From Maniola hyperantus (lineage: Eukaryota > Arthropoda > Insecta > Lepidoptera > Nymphalidae), in contig NC_048549.1 in NCBI RefSeq assembly GCF_902806685.2, positions 13,161,594-13,225,593 on the forward strand: a stretch of 64,000 nt of DNA. The letters run 5' to 3'. Below are positions 62,390 to 64,000 of this stretch, piece by piece. Both the position numbers and the translations under genes were made by a program. Under the pieces are notes generated by a model. The model made no database searches. It had not been told where the DNA came from and was given only the letters and a program-made list of their open reading frames with translations. Each line of letters begins with the position of its first letter. Position 1 is the first letter of the stretch.

Positions 62390-62880
62390 ACACAATAAAA
62401 ATTATTATGAATAAATTTGTGTTTGTTTATTGGTTTGTCTTTCAATCACGCCGCAACGGAGCAAAGGATTGACGTGATTTTTACATGGATATTGTTAAAA
62501 GGCCCGGAAAGTGATATAGGTTTGGGTGCCGGGTTCGATTCCTGGCAGGGGTTTGGAATTTTATAATTTCTAAATTTCTGGTCTGGTCTGGTGGGAGGCT
62601 TCGGCCGTGGCTAGTTACCACCCTACCGGCAAAGCCGTGCCGCCAAGCGATTTAGCGTTCCGGTACGATGCCGTGTAGAAACCAAAGGGGTATGGGTTTA
62701 ATAAAAACTGCCATACCCCTTCCAGGTTAGCCCGCTATCATCTTAGACTGCATCATCACTTACCACCGGGTGAGATTGCAGTCAAGGGCTAACTTGTATC
62801 TGAATAAATAAAATAAAATAAATAAAAGGTTTCTTTAATCTCGGATTCTTTAAAATCTTTTTAAATCCACGAGCTAATGT
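62390..62880 (+). mobile_element. Type A Helitron-like copy with nested full S2 SINE
   Basis: Helitron parts: TGTGTTTGTTTATTGGTTTG to CGGAAAGTGATATAGG, and TCTTTAATCTCGGATTCTTT to AAATCCACGAGCTAATGTCG. The SINE (62,523-62,826) runs from GGTGCCGGGTTCGATTCCTG to CTAACTTGTATCTGAATAAA plus A-rich tail. AGGTTT stands at both edges and fits a short target duplication. Confidence 0.75.
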
Positions 62881-62900
62881 CGTCTTCTAATTGTATTTAA

Positions 62901-62990
62901 CTAGCAGTTGCCCGCGACTTCGTCCGCGAATTTCTGGTTTCTCATGAGAGCAGAAATTTTCCCGCTGCAAAAGGCCTCACTTACCTACTC
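62901..62990 (-). mobile_element. Helitron-like 3' end fragment
   Basis: CTAGCAGTTGCCCGCGACTT and CGTCCGCGAATTTCTGG: the terminal hairpin and CTAG of another subfamily. Confidence 0.6.
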
Positions 62991-63458
62991 ACTCAGGACC
63001 CAGAAAGCCTAAATTACACTCCGGACACATTATTAATTGATATCTTAATTTTGAGATAAAAATAATGTTTTAACAATTAAATATACCTACTTACCGAGTG
63101 AACTTTACATAACTGAAGATAATTTATAATAATAATAATAATAACAATTTTCTTTATTTCAGGCAAAATGTACCCATATTATTACAGAAGTTATTAAAAA
63201 TTATAAATAAAATACAATAAAAATAATAACAAAAATAAGTACAATAATGTATAATATTGTATAGTATTAGTAATTTATAACACTGATAGATCCGGCGAAC
63301 CATTAGAAACGTTTAATTAAATTTTAATTATCGAGCACGCATAATTACATGTAGATTGGTAATTTATAAAGCTCTTAAGCTAATCAATATTACACATTAC
63401 CTCCAGATCGCCTGGCCGCCAGCGTAATGGGCGATTACCCACTCCTTATCCACACTAA
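62991..63458. other. Unassigned AT-rich sequence with (AAT)n
   Basis: (AAT)n at 63,127-63,145 followed by CAATTTTCTTTATTTCAGGC looks like a minus-strand retroelement tail. No gene signal. Confidence 0.4.
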
Positions 63459-63806
63459 TCCATAAAAATGTATGTCTGTCTGCTAGCTTTTCAAGGCCCA
63501 TCTATTTAACAGTTTTTGACGAAAGTTGGTACAGTTATAGCGTGCGTAGGCTACTTACTTTTTGTGCCGAAAAATAAATGAGTTACCTACCACGGGATTC
63601 ATAAATATCCTTTAGCTTTCATCCCAGGGAAGGACATAGGCTTGTTATCCCGAAAAATAAGATCCCCACGGAAATCTTGAAACTCCTTAATGGACAAGGA
63701 TAAAGTCACGGGCATCATCTATTTGCATATAATTAAAAATCAAAGAGATATCCCACGGATTAAAAAAAACTAAATCCACGTGTGCGAAGTCGCGGGCATC
63801 ATCTAG
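63459..63806 (+). mobile_element. Type A Helitron-like copy with a duplicated 3' end
   Basis: TCCATAAAAATGTATGTCTG start. First 3' end GTCACGGGCATCATCTA (63,722), then a second AAATCAAAGAGATATCCCAC ... GAAGTCGCGGGCATCATCTAG (63,806) followed by T. Confidence 0.7.
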
Positions 63807-64000
63807 TTAGTAATATTAATATTATGCAAATAGATGCAACTATGTATTTACAACTTTACATAGCACTTACGATAGGCCTCAGTTATCTTTACACATAATG
63901 TTGAAGGGAAACCTCTTCAGATAAGTCTTGAGACTTGAACTTAGGTCGTATTCAGACTCTTAGAAGCGTAGCTTTAGTTTTTATGTTCGCGTAAAAATTA

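Overview
The window looks like nuclear DNA of a moth or butterfly (Lepidoptera). It is AT-rich, its two recognisable genes have introns, and most of it consists of short interspersed repeats of kinds common in lepidopteran genomes: Helitron-like elements ending in CTAG, tRNA-headed SINEs, RTE- and jockey-like LINE 3' ends, and foldback MITEs. There is no bacterial-type gene, CRISPR array, rRNA gene or convincing free-standing tRNA gene. Exon boundaries below were read from frame continuity and splice consensus. Most repeat boundaries are good to roughly 5-20 bp, and family names are by resemblance because no database search was possible.

Region 1 (1-8.7 kb, + strand): the 3' half of a membrane adenylyl cyclase of the AC2/4/7 class (Drosophila Ac76E-like). 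Nine exons with consistent phases encode the second membrane half and a complete C2 catalytic domain, followed by an AT-rich 3' UTR. The 5' half lies off the left edge. Its introns hold Helitrons, SINEs, a LINE 3' end and a GC-rich hairpin, some only tens of bases from splice sites.

Region 2 (8.7-35 kb): no recognisable host gene. Dense, often nested repeats include a 466-bp insertion with an 11-bp target duplication, a perfect 95-bp inverted repeat and large foldbacks.

Region 3 (35-38 kb, + strand): three exon-like segments with good splice signals, a stop and a nearby AATAAA, of unknown product. Five Helitron-like elements stand head to tail in the first intron.

Region 4 (39.9-47.0 kb, - strand): an N4BP2-like gene (P-loop kinase, CUE-like region, DUF1771, Smr domain) running into a 200-base N gap at 47,044-47,243. 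Its coding sequence carries several one-base homopolymer indels and one in-frame stop, so it is either a decaying gene or poorly polished assembly. One splice acceptor lies inside the terminus of a Helitron, and an RTE tail abuts one splice donor.

Region 5 (47.2-64 kb): repeats only, plus unassigned AT-rich sequence.

The two host genes are unrelated in function: one makes cAMP at the membrane, the other resembles a nucleic-acid kinase/nicking-type protein. The main biological interest is how mobile elements have been layered on each other and pressed against host splice sites.
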